From Elgaria multicarinata webbii (Eukaryota > Chordata > Lepidosauria > Squamata > Anguidae), in assembly GCF_023053635.1 (NCBI RefSeq), contig NC_086178.1:37432726-37496725 (forward strand): a DNA stretch of 64,000 bases, in the 5' to 3' direction. Both the position numbers and the translations under genes were made by a program. This document shows positions 11,710-23,100 of the stretch, one piece after another. The notes beneath the pieces were generated by a model. The model ran no database searches, was not told where the DNA came from, and was given only the letters and a program-made list of their open reading frames with translations. The stretch's first letter is position 1; each line of letters begins with the position of its first letter.

Positions 11710-11919
11710 TGGGGGCACAATGTCGGACTCCTGTAAACTGAGGTAAGGGCGGGAACCCCATGGACGTGCGCGGTAGCGTGGGGGAGGGGTTCCCGCCAAA
11801 AACGTTCCACTCAGCTATAGAAGGTTCCGGTCTGGTCTCTGCGCAGGCGCAAAGCCCATATGTGTGAATGCATAGATGACCACTCGAAGAACTACAGTTA
11901 CAGGTAAGCAACCTGCATT
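11710..11919 (+). repeat. Right inverted terminal repeat of the DIRS element
   Basis: Inverted match to 6736-6919. Its distal 45 bases or so (ATGACCACTCGAAGAACTAC and beyond) are absent from the left end but are complemented in the internal region. L2 tail sequence resumes directly after it. Confidence 0.9.
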
Positions 11920-11990
11920 TTTTGTGAACTGCCCCGGGAGTTTCGGCTATTGGGCGGTATAAAAATGCAATAAATAATAATTGTAATAAT

Positions 11991-12620
11991 AATAATAAGG
12001 CCTGCCAAGAAAACATCAGCGAAAGCTGGCGTCCCTCCAAGAGTCAGTAATGACTCAGTGCTTGCAGGAGAGGTTCCTTTCATTTCTCATGAGATGCAAG
12101 TTTGGCTTTCTTCATTGCTTTTTCTCAGGGTGCTGTGTACCAGAAGGTCTTTTAAATTCTTGGCACATTTATATACAAATACAGGTTTCTGCTCACAACC
12201 ATATACAGTTTTCAAAATGTTTTCATAATGTCATATCCTGTTTAGTGTAGATCTATCAACCAACTCCCTGATATCTGAACTCAAATGGCCGGACGCAGCT
12301 CCAGCTCCTGCTGCTGCCCTGTAACAAATTACTGATAAACACTGTAAAAACACTCTGCCTCGCTAAGATTGACTGGGCTAAAAATCAAAGCGGCAAACAG
12401 CTACCTGAAAAAAAACTTGTGTAACAAAGAGATAAGAACAGAAAGAAAATTTTTGGGGAGCTACTATATACTGCATTTTTCTGTAAATTAGAAATTGTAA
12501 ATATATTACCCATAGAGCATCTCTTGGTACCCTAAATGTGTTGTAGCCTCGTTGCATAACATAGTGCATGTCTTTTCCTAACTCCTCCTCGTTCCAAACT
12601 TCCGACATGTACATGTTTTG
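11991..12620. other. Intergenic, nothing recognised
   Basis: About 630 bases between the L2 tail and the BovB fragment. Short open frames have no recognisable motifs. I see no gene, promoter or clear repeat. Confidence 0.5.
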
Positions 12621-12621
12621 C

Positions 12622-13226
12622 CTGGACTTTGTATATCTGGGTGCAAAAATTACTTCAGACGCTGACTGCAGCCAGGAAATCAGAAGGTGTTTACTTCTTG
12701 GGAGGAGAGCAATGACAAATCTTGATAAACTAGTTAAGAGCAGAGACACCACACTGACAACAAAGGTCCACACAGTTAAAGCAATGGTATTCCCCGCAGT
12801 AACCTATGGCTGTGAGAGCTGGACCATAAGGAAAGCTGAGCGAAGGAAGATAGATGCTTTTGAACTGTGGTGTTGGAGGAAAATTCTGAGAGTGCCTTGG
12901 ACTGCAAGAAGATCAAACCAGTCCATACTCCAGGAAATAAAGCCAGACTGCTCACTTGAGGGAATGGTATTAAAGGCAAAACTGAAGTACTTTGGCCACA
13001 TAATGAGAAGACAGGATACCCTGGAGAAAAGGCTGATGCTAGGGAAAGTGGAAGGCAAAAGGAAGAGGGGCCAACCAAGGGCAAGATGGATGGATGATAT
13101 TCTGGAGGTGACAGACTTGACCTTGGGGGAGCTAGGGGTGGCGACGGCCGACAGAAAGCTCTAGCGTGGGCTGGTCCATGAAGTCACGAAGAGTCGGAAG
13201 CGACTGAACGAATAAACAACAACAAA
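12622..13226 (+). mobile_element. BovB (RTE clade) LINE, 3' fragment
   Basis: A frame to 13164 encodes the C-terminal end of the BovB/RTE polymerase: FVYLGAKITSDADCSQEI, VKAMVFPAVTYGCESWTI, ELWCWRKILRVPWTARRSNQ, RWMDDILEVTD. An in-frame TAG at 13162 stands where the family has a tryptophan codon; beyond it the reading continues as HEVTKSRKRLNE. The 3' end (AGTCGGAAGCGACTGAACG, then AATAAACAACAACAA) is the BovB tail. It is a 5'-truncated dead copy. BovB is abundant in squamates and ruminants and is known for horizontal transfer. Confidence 0.92.
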
Positions 13227-13440
13227 TGTGTTTCTGTAAACGTCACGAGTGTGCCTTTTGTGAAATGGATATTTTGTTATGCTTTGTTAAGGCATCTAGA
13301 GCTCAGACTCCACCTCTGTTTCTTGGTGAGCTTCATCAGTCTGCCTTCTGTGTTATAATTGTTGAATCACAAAACGTAAGATTCAAAATTGTGGTGGGTT
13401 TTGTGTATATGTGTGTGTGCTCAGTATGCATGCACAGGAT
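13227..13440. other. Intergenic, nothing recognised
   Basis: Short AT-rich gap between the BovB tail and the GK5 promoter, with a small GT-rich tract at about 13408-13425. Confidence 0.5.
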
Positions 13441-13850
13441 TCGCTGAGATCCAGTCCTTCCTTTGAAGAAGCCCTATAGCGGAGGCGGTTCAGTTCCAGC
13501 AGGATGACTCATCAGGCGCCACTCGCCGCCCATTGTTTTCGCTTTCCCCCCTTCACACCCCGCCACGCCTCAATGCTTTGCTGATGCGGCTGACGCCCAC
13601 CGCCCCGCCCCCGCCCCTCTTTCCTCATTTCCCTCTCCTGGTAGGCCCGGCCCTCCTGGAGGAGCGTCATTTGCTCGCCCTCAAAAGGGCTCCTCCTTCC
13701 CTCCCTTGGAAGCCGGAGCGTGTGGGGGGCGTCCTGCGCGCTGCAGAGCCGCCGCGAGTGCTTGGTGCTTGACGGGTGACGGCGATGAAACTGATCGGCG
13801 CTGAAGCTCTGGAGGGACAGGTTGCCGCCGCCGCCATGGCCTCTACGGAG
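13441..13850 (+). promoter_or_regulatory. GK5: GK5 CpG-rich promoter and 5' untranslated region
   Basis: CpG density rises sharply from about 13490 to 13850, around GK5 exon 1, while the flanks are AT-rich. No TATA box is evident, as expected for a broadly expressed CpG-island gene. A TGACTCA (AP-1/MARE-like) element lies at 13505-13511. The transcription start cannot be placed from sequence alone. Confidence 0.75.
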
Positions 13851-13952
13851 GGCCCGGGCAAATATGTCTTGGGGATAGACGTGGGCAGCAGCGTGATCCG
13901 GTGCCATGTTTACAACAAGTCAGCCGTGCTCAAAGGATTTAGTACTAAGCAG
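13836..13952 (+). CDS. GK5: GK5 exon 1 (coding part)
   Basis: Encodes residues 1-39 with the first FGGY motif [18 protein letters not shown], where D15 belongs to the ATP-phosphate loop. It ends in phase 0 at GCAG|GTAAGA. A stop at 13770-13772 bounds the frame upstream, so only the ATGs at 13785 and 13836 are candidate starts. The second has the better context and gives a protein length closest to mammals. Confidence 0.93.
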
Positions 13953-16900
13953 GTAAGAATTGTGGACGCTTTTATATTGGGAAGGAGAGAAGCATATGAT
14001 AAACCTGAGTGGTTCATTAGGGCTTGCTCCTAGGTAGGTGTTACAAGATTGCACTCCCAGCAGTGCGATCCTATACGCATTTACTCAGAAGTAAGGTGAG
14101 TACAGGATTGCAGCCTAAGCCTCAGTTGAGTTTTCTTCTGAGTAAACCTGTCTATGATTGCACTGTTGGTATTTTTCTTTCTTGCTTGCTTTATAAATTG
14201 ATTTAATTCTCAGCACTAGTGTTGCCAGTAGCAGTGCTTCCTGTCCTGTTATTTTCGCCTCAAGGTAGTACAGGTTCTTTTTCCGATTGTTAATTCAACA
14301 ATGAGGCAGTAATTGATTTTCCACAGACTGGCTTTATAGGTTTCCAATGCAAGCAACATGTTTTTGCAGGTCCCATTGTAGAATTTGGTTGCCTCCTTCC
14401 CTGCCCCATGTTCTGGAGTAGTAAGTAGATGATAATATCTTGCACAGAGAGTGTATATTTAATTTCAGCAGGCTACGTGGCAACCTCCCTGACCCCTCCC
14501 CAAACAGGAGGGGGGAATGCTAATATTCACTGTGTTTAAATGTGCAGAATTCTGTTATTAGCAGCAATGTGCATGACCACTGTTAATAATGTGATTGTCA
14601 CTCTCTGTAAATTTCCTAATGACCTCACTATTTAGAATCCCCCCATATGTAATGTATATACATCTGAAATTTGATGATAATCCGTGCATCTGATGAAGTG
14701 GGCTGTAATTCATGAAAGCTTATTTCAGAATATATTTGTTAAGGTGCCACAATATGTTTTGGCATACAGGTTTCCCACCCCTGGGGTAGATGGTTCTCAG
14801 ATCCAGCAAAGTGGTGTTCCTCTTCTGGGCATATTTGTGGTCTTGCTGAAAGAGCAAGTTCACAGCTTGAGGGTGGTCTTAGATCCAGCTATGTTACTGG
14901 AAGCCCCTGGTTGGGAGGTTGTGTCCCTGAAAGAATGCCCACACTTCCTATTACTGAGGCTTATTTGCTTACTAAAGTAATGTGTTAAGGTTGATATGGA
15001 GACCATAGTATAATATTGTTTACATTGTTTTACTTGCTCAATATTGTCTGCATAGAGAATGCAGCTTCCTAGGATTTAACTCCTTTGATGCAAGAAAATA
15101 CAAACATTTAAAGGCATAAGCTTAGGACATTCCTTTATTTATCACTTCTGTTGGATTTAAGGGTTCTTAAATTGGCCCTACACAACTGCAGGTAGCCTCA
15201 TTACCTAGTGTTTGACATTGTGTGAAAGCACCAGTTGCAAGCAGCCTCAGAACACAAATTGTAACACCTGGATGTATCTCTCTCAGATGCAGGTGACAGC
15301 TTACATGGTCAGTGTTTCCATGTCATTTAGGCTAGGTTACATACCCATTGGTAGACTTATGCACTCCTGAAATCAATTTTACTGGGGGTTCCCAAGTCCA
15401 TGGATTGATAGTGAGACAAATAGAGTGAATGCAATCCTCATATCATTCATCCTTACAACAATCATATGAAATCTAACACTTTAAATCCTATATCCAAGTA
15501 AATTGGTAAATCTGTGCATCTTCCATTTCTGACTCTTCGTTTGTTTGTTATTTGGGCAATGCTTGCTCAGATGGAACATAATCTGTTTTCATGTGATTGA
15601 ATTTGGTAACTAAGGGAAATTGTAGTGGGGATTATTTATTTATTTATTTATTACATTTTTATACCGCCCAATAGCCGAAGCTCTCTGGGCGGTTCACAAT
15701 GGGATGGGATTTAGCTCAGTTGTAGAGAACAAAATGTCATGTTTCCACCCCTTTTAGGAGAAAGTATCACAGCCGTAGTATTTAAGTCAGCACTAAACTG
15801 ATCAGCTAATTAGGCGATGCAGAAATACACCTGCTCTATGGGTCTGACAGGTATTTGTTTTGACAGTAAATCTGAATTTTAAAACTTGAGAAATGATTAT
15901 TTTAAAAACTTGGATTGTGTCAGAACTAAACTAACAATATTTACAAGATAATAAAGTATGGTCTGAGAGCACAGAACATATACAAATGGTAAGTTTTTAA
16001 AAATTCAAAAGCTTTCTAAAGATTCCTTAGGAGTTAATTTTTATAAATCTTTGTCTCAAATGACCGTTTGGAGCTGTTCCAAAGTAGAAGATAGGACTTT
16101 ATACTCTAAAATCTCATTAGCTTGTAGAATTACTAGCTAGAAAAATGTCTCTGATTGTCAGTCTTAAACAAAACTGTCTAAAGTTCAAGGCATAACTTTA
16201 TAAGGTATCATCTTCAAGTCAGCATAGTTTAAACAATTCTGCCTTAGTAACTATCAAAAGATTCTCCATACATCTAAATAAAACCCTTTTAATATTCCAA
16301 TGATTCATCCTCTCTTCTGAGCCAAGACAGAGGAGCATTGTAAATATGAGAGTATTAAGTATGATCCAGATGTCTTCTTATTCTCCATGGATATGTAACA
16401 AGGATCTACATGGATCTACACTTAAAAATACTCCATTAAAATACAATCATTTTGTATTGTATTGATTTGTATGCTACCTTGAGGGTAGAAGAGTTGGGGA
16501 AAAAATAATTCAAATTAAGTGCCTTCTATGTAGAAATTAACTGGCAACATGCATGTAATTTTTCGTGTGTGAGAATTGTACACCCAGGTGTTTTTTTTAT
16601 TGCATGAACATAAGGTTGTGAACCGCCCAGAGAGCTTCGGCTATTGGGCGGTATAAAAATGTAATAAATAAATAAATAAGGTTGCATGGAAGCTGCATGT
16701 ACCAACGTCTTATGGTAACAGTTTCTGTGTATATTGAAAATTAATTTCCAATGTCTGTGTTTAACTTGCTGGACATTGTGCATTGCTTTGGGAACTTTTA
16801 AAGTAGAGAAAGCAAATGTGTAATAAGTTCACAGAACAGCTGTCAATTTTGTAACATGTGGCCTTTTTTCTAAATTCATCAAGAGCACCATAATTCATGG

Positions 16901-17113
16901 TTTGGGTTTGGGTTTGCTTGCTTGGTAATCCTGTGTTTGTTCGTTTTTGTTAATAGGTAGAAGTCCTTCATCCTCAGGTAGGTTGGGTTGAACTGGACCC
17001 TGAAAAACTGTGGACACAATTTGTTGGTGTGGTTAAAGAGGCTATTCAAGGTAAACAAGCAACTAAACACTAGTGACTCTTACAAAACATAATCGTTACA
17101 GTGTTTATTTTAT

Positions 17114-17145
<32 letters not shown>

Positions 17146-20100
17146 TAGGCCTTCACAAAGCAATTCACACTATATAAAAACAATACTAATATGTTAAAAA
17201 TAACAATCCAAAAGCTAAACAATCATGTTTGATACCTTGTTAGTGTATGTCTTAACATTTCTACATGTTTAAAAACTAGGCATACAAATAGGACAATCTC
17301 ATACATATGTGTTTACTTAGAAGTACGTCCCACTATATTCAATGGAATAACTCCTAGGCAAATTTCTCTAGGATAAAGCAGGGATAAGTATATATCTATA
17401 AATTCCATATAATCCAACACTTATTCCATTCATTAATGTCTCAGAAAGAAATGTAGCCCATGTAACTATTTCAGAGAAATCAACCAAATGGCTGTTTAGC
17501 AAAGGCCCGTCATTCCAGCTAAACTCTTAATGTACATGTGGTTTTGTAATGTAAATGGACAAGGTGACCATATGAAAAGGATAACAGGGCTCCTCTACCT
17601 TTAACAGTTGAATAGAAAAGGGAATTTCAGCAGGAGTCATTTGTATGCATGCAGTAGCTGGTGAAATTCCTTCTTCACCACAGAAGTTAAAGCTTCAGGA
17701 GCCCTGCCTAGCATGACTGGATACAAAAGAGGGCAGGGCTCCTACAGCTTTAACTGTTGTGATGAAGAGGGAATTTTGCCAGGTGCTGCATGCATACAAA
17801 TAACATGAAGTGCTGCTAACCAGCATACAAACTGCAATACTGAATGATAAACAGAAATGGGGTAAATGATTTAAGGAAACATTTTATATAATGTCATAAT
17901 AGTACCACAGTGTATTTATAATATAACAGGGTTTTTAGTGCTCCGACCACACAAAAGAAGTTTATAATTGCGAGATGCTTAGTAACCAATGAAACATAAA
18001 GTTGTTCACAGATAAAAAAAAAACCTGTAAGAAGTTATCTTAATAAAGAAAACAAAGACAGCCATGTTGGTCAATGATGGGGGAAAGTCAAGATCTACAG
18101 TTGGGCTATAAATTATACTGTTTATGTTATGTTGCTCCTTTGATTTCCCAAACAGTGACTGGGTTTGGATGACACGTTAACCCATGATGGCAGAGTGTGA
18201 CATGTAAGGAGAGGCACAGTGTCACATGAAACATTGTTTTAACTGTTTTAATTGTTTTACTGCTTTTAAATTATATATTGTTTTAACTTGGTTCATGGTT
18301 TAATTTGGTTTTAGCTGTGTATATTTACTGTTTTATACTGTATGCTTTTATCTGTACGCCACCCTGAAATCTTAATGATATAGGGCATGATATGTTTTAA
18401 ATAAATAAATAATCAAAAACAGTCATAGAACTCATTCCTTCTTGTAGCATGCCAAAACTAAGCAACTTTCAGTCTCAGGTAGCAGATCTTTAACGTGATG
18501 GAATTTCATTCTGGTTTGCAGATTTGTATTTCTGTACTCTCTGCACTTTTGCTCTTGCATAACTTTGTTAGGCCATTCGGTTCCCAGACCACATTGTTAA
18601 AATTCCAAGCTCTGTTCACAGCAGCACTTCCTACTGCCAAAGAAGCAAGCCAGCTTTTCCTAATACCATGCAACTTCTTTAAACCACCTGTCCATGACTA
18701 TTTCAATAGCCATATTGTGCTGATGAATTAACTTTAATTAAATTCTCTATGGATAAGTATGAATGAGCAATTTATGACACTAGCGCTACACTACTGCAAT
18801 TGTTCACTTGTTCAGTGTTCAAACTTTTCTTTTAGCCGCGGGAATTCAGATGAATCAAATTTCTGCTCTTGGACTCTCAACACAGCGTTCAACTTTCATT
18901 ACATGGAACAAGTATGTGGAGTGCATGCTGGTGATAACAGATGCTTGATGCTCCTGTGCTTTGTTTGAAAATGTTTTTTTTTTCCTGAAAGCATCGAAAA
19001 GGTTGAAATGTACCTGGTCAAATATGTTGAACAACAGTGAATACCACAAGATGTAGTGATGGCCACTGATAGCTATGTGCTACCTCCAGTATCAGAGGCA
19101 GGAAGCTTACATACACCAGCTTCTGGGAAATGTGGTTGGAAGGGTGCTGTTGCACTCATGTCCTGCTTGTGGGACCCTGGTCAACAGCTGGTTGGCCACT
19201 GTGTGAGCAGAGTGCTGGATTAGATGGACCCTTGGTCTGATCCAGCATGGCTGCTCTTATGTTTTTAAGTATTTGAAGCACTAATTTAGTGAAGCTGTAA
19301 TCACAAAAGAGTTATGCCAGTTACACATCCCGTTATGAAACAACATAATGGAAATTTAAAACAAGTGTAACCGTTTATAACAGTGTTATGTCACTTATAT
19401 TCAAGAAATCAAACAACTCTTTTCGGCGTTTGTTTGGAACTCTACAGATAGCATAAAAATTACAGGTTATTTTTCATTTAAAACAAAATGCAAATTGTGT
19501 ATAACAGATAAACATTTTAAAATGCAGTTGTTTTTATGCTGCAAGGCAGGATAGCTGCTTATATCAGTGTGTGTAGGTCAGGGATAGGCAACTTCAGGTG
19601 GTCCAGGGGCCATTTCCACCCCACCCATCTGCCTGCCCCCATACACCCTTGGGTGGTGAAAAAACAATTTAAAAGATTGGTGCTTTGTAGCAACTACAGA
19701 GTGTCCAAAGGATCAAAGTTAGCTTTCAAACTTTCTGCAGCCACTACAGAGGCTGTCCCATCCCCTCCGCAAACCATTTTTAACTGAATTTGAGTAAATT
19801 CGGGGGGTTGCAGGGCACCCCTTGGTGTAGATGCTCCTCAGACTCCTGCATCATTAAGAAGCAAGAAAGCTTCACTCATTCTTTTACTAGCAGATGACAC
19901 CCTTCTGAAATGCAGTTTTAGAAGGAGGTCCATCACCTACATAAGACTTGATTGACTATGGCCCAATTCTGTGCAGACATGGCAACTGAAATATCAGGCT
20001 GGCTAAGAGCATTTCTTCTGATGGAAGGAATTCACTACCTCTGCTAAAAAAATATGTCAGCGATGCAAATAGCTTCTCCCTCCCCACCTCTAAAAAAATA

Positions 20101-23100
20101 AGTTCTAGACATACATGGTTTCCTTATCACCTTGGGGAATTCCTGGGGAAGCAGAAGGAGGTACATAAACATTGGCTTTGGGTTCACAGCAAGGTGATTG
20201 CCTTGGTAGAGGGACGCCACATTGGTCATCCTAAGGAGTTGACTTGTGAGTATTGGGACATCATTCAGAGTCCTGAGAGTTCTCCACTTACTGAGTTCCA
20301 TAGAGCTTCTGGCTGTTGGGCCTCTGAGAAAATACAGTGCCATATCCTAATAGCTCTCGAGGTATGGAACTAGCCTACCTAGGATCTTCTCACCTACCTG
20401 CTTCCATAGAACCTTTTTGAATTCACAGCTTGGAGAGCAAAATGTGGTTGGGGAGGCACTTCAGTCCTCTCTGCCCTGTCTCTTCTCTCCATCCACCTTG
20501 ATTGAATCCTTGTGAGCCCCAACTTGTTAAATAGTGGGTGGATGATTGACCAGCATGCGAAAACCATTAAAAAAAATCCCAAAGACTTTTCTGACAAAGT
20601 AAGCTAAAATGTAAAGTGATAATAAAACGTGATAATGTGGCTATGTACGTTTCAAGAATATTGTTATATTGTGAATATTATGATTTCTTTTATTAACTCA
20701 CTTATGAGGATGCAATACTTCAGTAGTTTTCAGTCAAAGAATAATGTGTTTACCACCATACTGTCTAGTCTGAACCTTAGTCATGAACTTTCTGAGTGGT
20801 ATTCAACAAGCTAATATCTCCACATCCAGCTCTCTTGCAGCCTCCATTCTGCCCCTGATTCTTAATCTGAAGCATGGGGATAATTATGCTGGTCTAATAA
20901 TAATAATACTTACCTGTTTCTCCATTTTGATCAAGGCAGGAAACAACAGTAAATATAAAATACATAAAACTGAATTAAAACATAATATACATTTTAAAAC
21001 ATCCTAAAACTTCCTACCTGGGACACTGAGCACTTATTGTAAAGTCTGCCATTTCTCTCTCCCTTTTCAGGAAGACGGGCAAACCTTTCCATAACTTCAT
21101 TAGTTGGCAAGATGTGAGAGCTGGTGCACTTACCCAATCCTGGAACAGATCTCTCTTAATGAAGGTGAGGCCATGCTCTTGTATTTACTAAAAGTAAGGA
21201 GGTGTGCCTGTATGTGAGTGTGTACATTTGCTTAAAAACACCAAGAGGAAGATTCTGGTTCATTGCAGTGGTAGATTTGGCTCAAAGATTCACCAGTATT
21301 GCTTCATAAAGCAAATTTGATTTGGAGATCTGTAATGATTCAAATATTTTTAGGGGGTGGGCTGCCTGTTATACGAGAAGCACTGTGGCAGGTGGGGATG
21401 TTTAACCCTTTCCTCATCTAAGACCCCACCACCTGTGGAGCAAATAGTAGCTTGAGGGGGTTAAACACATCTGCTCTTCCCCTCCCCAGACCTCTGCAGC
21501 TGCATTTAGTAAAATATAAAAATGGCAGCAGCAGGGGCTGGGGGTCCTTCATGAGTCTCCTGGCATAACATGTAGTTTGGCTCTTTGGGTTAGGTTTGGC
21601 ACAGTTCATATTCTGTAAAGCAAGACTTACTCTTGCTTTATAGAAACAAGAGAGCCAGTGTGGTGTAGTGGTAGAGTGGTGAACAGGTGGTTGGGCGGCA
21701 TGCAGTGGTGGCAGGTTCTCCTGGCAGGGCAGGAGGAGTGCATAATTTGTGGCTCTGCCTGCTCCCCTGCCTGAGACAGGGAATTCACCCTGTCCCATGA
21801 GAGGCTGGCCCTGGCCAGTGGTGGTATAGTAGTTATAGTGTTGGACTGGGATTGAGGAGACCTGGGTTCTAGTCCCCACTCAGCCATGAAGCTCACTGGG
21901 TAACTTTGGGCCAGTCACTGACTCTCAGCCTATCCTACCTCCCAGAGTTGTTGTGAGTTTAGAATGGAGAGGAGGCAGATCATGTATGCTGCTTTGGGCT
22001 CCTTGGAGGAAAGGTGGAATATAGATGTGAGAAATGAATTAATAGTTACGGATGCCTGCATGAAGATTTTGTTGTTTGGCATTATTCTGATCTCTGAAAG
22101 GAATGGGTTAAATCATGAGTCTGTCCAATTCAGGCTTAGATCTGGGCTGCACCTGCAGCAGAATGAATTGGTACAATGCTTGGGCGATGGTATGGACTGC
22201 AGATTGCATTTTTGAATGCTCTCCTATGTGAAAAAATTTCCTGTGAACAGAAAATCAGTGCAGCTGGCAAATGTCTGGAACAGAACCTTTTCTCCTGCTC
22301 TGCTAGATTTGGATTTGCAGGATAACCCAGCAGCTCCTTTCTGCAACCCATACACAAAATGCATCTGCATAAATGTTTTTCTTTAACAAACCTTTGCTGT
22401 TTTAATTCCACATTTTAACCTATATCAATTTTTACTATGTGGTTTTATCCTGGTTGTGCTTCTTATATTGTATGTTGTGTTTGTGTTTTTAGATTGTTGG
22501 TTGTTTTTATGCTCTTCATGATTTTAATTTTTGTGAACCGCCCAGAGAGCTTCAGCTATTGGGCGGTATAAAATGTAATAAATAAAATAAAAATAAATAA
22601 CAAACTTTATGTACATTTTCCATCAGTCGAATTGGTCTGTTCATATAGATCAACCTTTCTCAACCTGGTGCCTTCCAGATGTTTGGACTACAGCTCTCAT
22701 CATCCCCCATCCAGATTGCCCATTGATGGGTATTGTAGTCAAACACAACCGGAAGCCAACCAGACTAGGGAATGTTGGCCTCCATTATGCGTATGGTAAT
22801 TATTTTATTAAAATCTTGACAAGCTTTGGAGGAGAAAGACTAAATAATTATTCACACTATCTTGTTTTGGAACAGGCAATGCATGGCATTTGTTCAATGT
22901 TGCACTTTTTCACTCGAAATGGTCTATTTTTGTTAGCAAGTTATCATAATTTTACAACGCAGCATATCTCTTTAAGATTGGCTTGGGTTTTACAACACAT
23001 ATCTGAGGTAAGATATGTCTTATTCTCTGTATTGTGCCTTGAATTAACTTATTCTTCAGTATATTTGTCATAACAGTGTAATGCATATTTGTCAAATAAC

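Larger units (their letters stand above)
6736..11919 (+). mobile_element. DIRS-type tyrosine-recombinase retroelement (fossil, broken)
   Basis: The element is about 5.2 kb. It has inverted termini (about 6736-6919 and 11710-11919), a gag-like region, a reverse transcriptase/RNase H region, a tyrosine recombinase region, and an internal complementary region at 11525-11619. The internal region joins the complements of the two outer ends, as DIRS elements need for their circular intermediate. It sits in the 3' untranslated part of the L2. No target duplication is expected for this family and none is needed. It is broken, with a few (about two or three) breaks in the middle coding part, while the outer parts remain open. 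The near-exact match of the internal region to both ends suggests a fairly young insertion. Confidence 0.9.
2655..11990 (+). mobile_element. Near full-length L2-type LINE carrying L1 and DIRS insertions
   Basis: Host sequence of this element is 2655-5360, 6357-6735 and about 11920-11990, roughly 3.1 kb in all. From 2802 a 508-codon frame holds the AP-type endonuclease (LLLCNARSVKNK, CFTETWL, VLGDFNI, SWTDHF). The reverse transcriptase follows ([36 protein letters not shown], then YADDTQIYF). Several frame changes after about 4310 show it is dead. The end of the coding part (TFKALHGLGPGYL) lies at 6348 onwards, and the 3' tail (gcggctattgggcggtataaaa type, then AAT repeats) follows the DIRS insertion. 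The L2 clade assignment comes from motif style. Confidence 0.85.
13953..16956 (+). other. GK5 intron 1 with dispersed repeats
   Basis: Holds a foldback repeat (about 14045-14150), a dispersed repeat ending near 14750 (CATCTGATGAAGTGGGCTGT type), and L2 tails at 15632-15699 (minus) and 16616-16680 (plus). The remainder is AT-rich with no recognised signal. Confidence 0.7.
17051..18835 (+). other. GK5 intron 2 with repeats
   Basis: A GT/GA simple repeat (about 17115-17144), a palindromic repeat (17295-17370), a complete foldback element (17561-17801) and an L2-like 3' tail (18218-18412). The rest is unexplained AT-rich DNA. Confidence 0.7.
21165..22875 (+). other. GK5 intron 4 with SINE, L2 tail and palindromic repeat
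   Basis: Holds a tRNA-type SINE pair (21650-22050), an L2 tail (22395-22602) and a palindromic repeat (22650-22790). The remaining sequence shows nothing recognisable. Confidence 0.7.

Noticed and set aside
13776-13784. GTG as GK5 start
   Set aside because: Vertebrate genes rarely use GTG, and two in-frame ATGs follow, one with a strong Kozak context.
21816-21900. Possible tRNA gene
   Set aside because: A and B boxes are present, but the body and tail are those of a dispersed SINE and no proper acceptor stem can be drawn.
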